Shown piece after piece: positions 10,992-11,215 of a stretch of 11,215 bases of DNA. The stretch lies in assembly GCA_013214445.1 (NCBI GenBank), contig JABSPG010000088.1, forward strand, positions 1 to 11,215, in the 5' to 3' direction. The stretch is from Ekhidna sp. Its GTDB lineage: Bacteria > Bacteroidota > Bacteroidia > Cytophagales > Cyclobacteriaceae. The first letter of the stretch is position 1. Each line of letters begins with the position of its first letter. Under the pieces are notes generated by a model, which had not been told where the DNA came from, did no database searches, and saw only the letters and a list, made by a program, of their open reading frames with translations. The translations under genes were made by a program, and so were the position numbers.

Positions 10992-11176
10992 GTGTCGAAG
11001 GCCAAATAAGAACAATGCAAAGAATGATTAGTGAAGCTGAGAAAAACCACGCAAAGCGCACTCACTTAGTGACAACGCTCAAATACATGCGCCTTGACCA
11101 GCTTAGACTGCTCCTTGGCAAGCCTAAAGCAAAGTATCGCGCTAAAACCAATGGTGAAATTGCGAGGGTTGCGTAA
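10988..11176 (+). CDS. Small basic phage protein, 62 aa
   Basis: No family is recognised. The protein is basic and helical: SVEGQIRTMQRMISEAEKNH, then LVTTLKYMRLDQLRLLLGKP and a basic tail KAKYRAKTNGEIARVA. AAAGGA lies eight bases before the ATG. The start overlaps the NinB stop (ATGA) and the end overlaps the next ATG (TAATG). The composition would fit a nucleic-acid-binding or adaptor protein, without proof. Confidence 0.6.
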   Translation: MSVEGQIRTMQRMISEAEKNHAKRTHLVTTLKYMRLDQLRLLLGKPKAKYRAKTNGEIARVA

Positions 11177-11215
11177 TGGCTCGTGCCGTTGATGAATGGA
11201 TCGGCCGCACAGACG
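11176..11215 (+). CDS. Start of a probable HNH endonuclease (partial, runs off the window)
   Basis: Only 13 codons are present, MARAVDEWIGRTD, starting at an ATG that overlaps the previous stop (TAATG), with GAGGG seven bases upstream. I recognise this start from HNH endonucleases of Hyphomicrobiales and their phages, which usually begin MARAVEEWIGRTDDT and continue with an HNH domain of about 100 residues. The catalytic part lies outside the window, so the call rests on the N-terminus and operon position alone. Confidence 0.6.
   Translation, partial: MARAVDEWIGRTD

Noticed and set aside
1..11215. CRISPR array, tRNA, insertion sequence, restriction-modification pair or other defence system
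   Set aside because: There are no regularly spaced repeats, no tRNA-like cloverleaf and no transposase. The methyltransferase has no restriction partner next to it.

Overview
This window looks like the control and early region of a lambdoid-type prophage in an alphaproteobacterium, most probably Hyphomicrobiales. The evidence is a set of proteins typical of prophages in that group: a Rad52-family annealing protein, a coiled-coil protein with an IGHNSPP N-terminus, SSB, NinB, a protein ending in DnaA domain IV, a DUF6456-like protein, and HNH proteins opening with MSRAPFKA and MARAVDEWIGRTD. The base composition is moderate in GC, not high, which narrows the host, but the genus cannot be fixed from this sequence. 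No tRNA, rRNA, CRISPR array, insertion sequence, integrase or attachment site was seen.

The layout is two divergent arms around a regulatory core at about 6.48-7.38 kb. In the core, a 74-aa HTH regulator (minus) and a 93-aa HTH regulator (plus) are divergent. Three copies of one 15-bp palindrome (ATCACA-N3-TGTGAT and variants, at 6715, 7298 and 7329) sit on the promoter of the minus arm and on the promoter of the plus arm. This suggests one operator set that controls both arms.

The minus arm (6703 down to 878) runs: regulator, small membrane peptide, an untranslated stretch with a boxA-like element and a hairpin that buries a ribosome binding site, an HTH-like protein, an adenine/cytosine-N4 class DNA methyltransferase, a RusA resolvase, a small unknown, an HNH protein, an O-like replication initiator with a possible origin inside its gene, an unknown in the position of lambda P, the DnaA domain IV protein, a 55-aa peptide, a DUF6456-like protein and an 83-aa unknown. 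Many of these genes overlap by ATGA/GTGA/TAATG or nearly touch. Next come a consensus-like promoter (823-795) and, about 100 bases on, an intrinsic terminator (691-671), like lambda pR'-tR'. Then comes a damaged HNH gene that would normally sit just before terminase.

The plus arm (7381 to the end) runs: a 95-aa unknown, a 48-aa membrane peptide, a gene interrupted by an early stop, a small unknown, Rad52-like annealing protein, coiled-coil protein, SSB, a 50-aa protein with a TTG start, an RNA element that can fold as an H-type pseudoknot, an 80-aa unknown, NinB, a 62-aa unknown and the start of another HNH protein. This is a recombination module: SSB coats single strands, Rad52 anneals them, NinB assists, and RusA on the other arm resolves the junctions.

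Two genes carry lesions: the HNH gene at 47-482 (in-frame TGA plus frameshift) and the gene at 7811-8125 (TAA at codon 4). If these are not sequencing errors, the prophage may be decaying. I see no clear defence or other wholly new system. The most unusual signals are the pseudoknot after ssb, the RBS-burying hairpin with a boxA-like element, the shared operators with a predicted leaderless regulator mRNA, and the origin-like repeats within the O-like gene.
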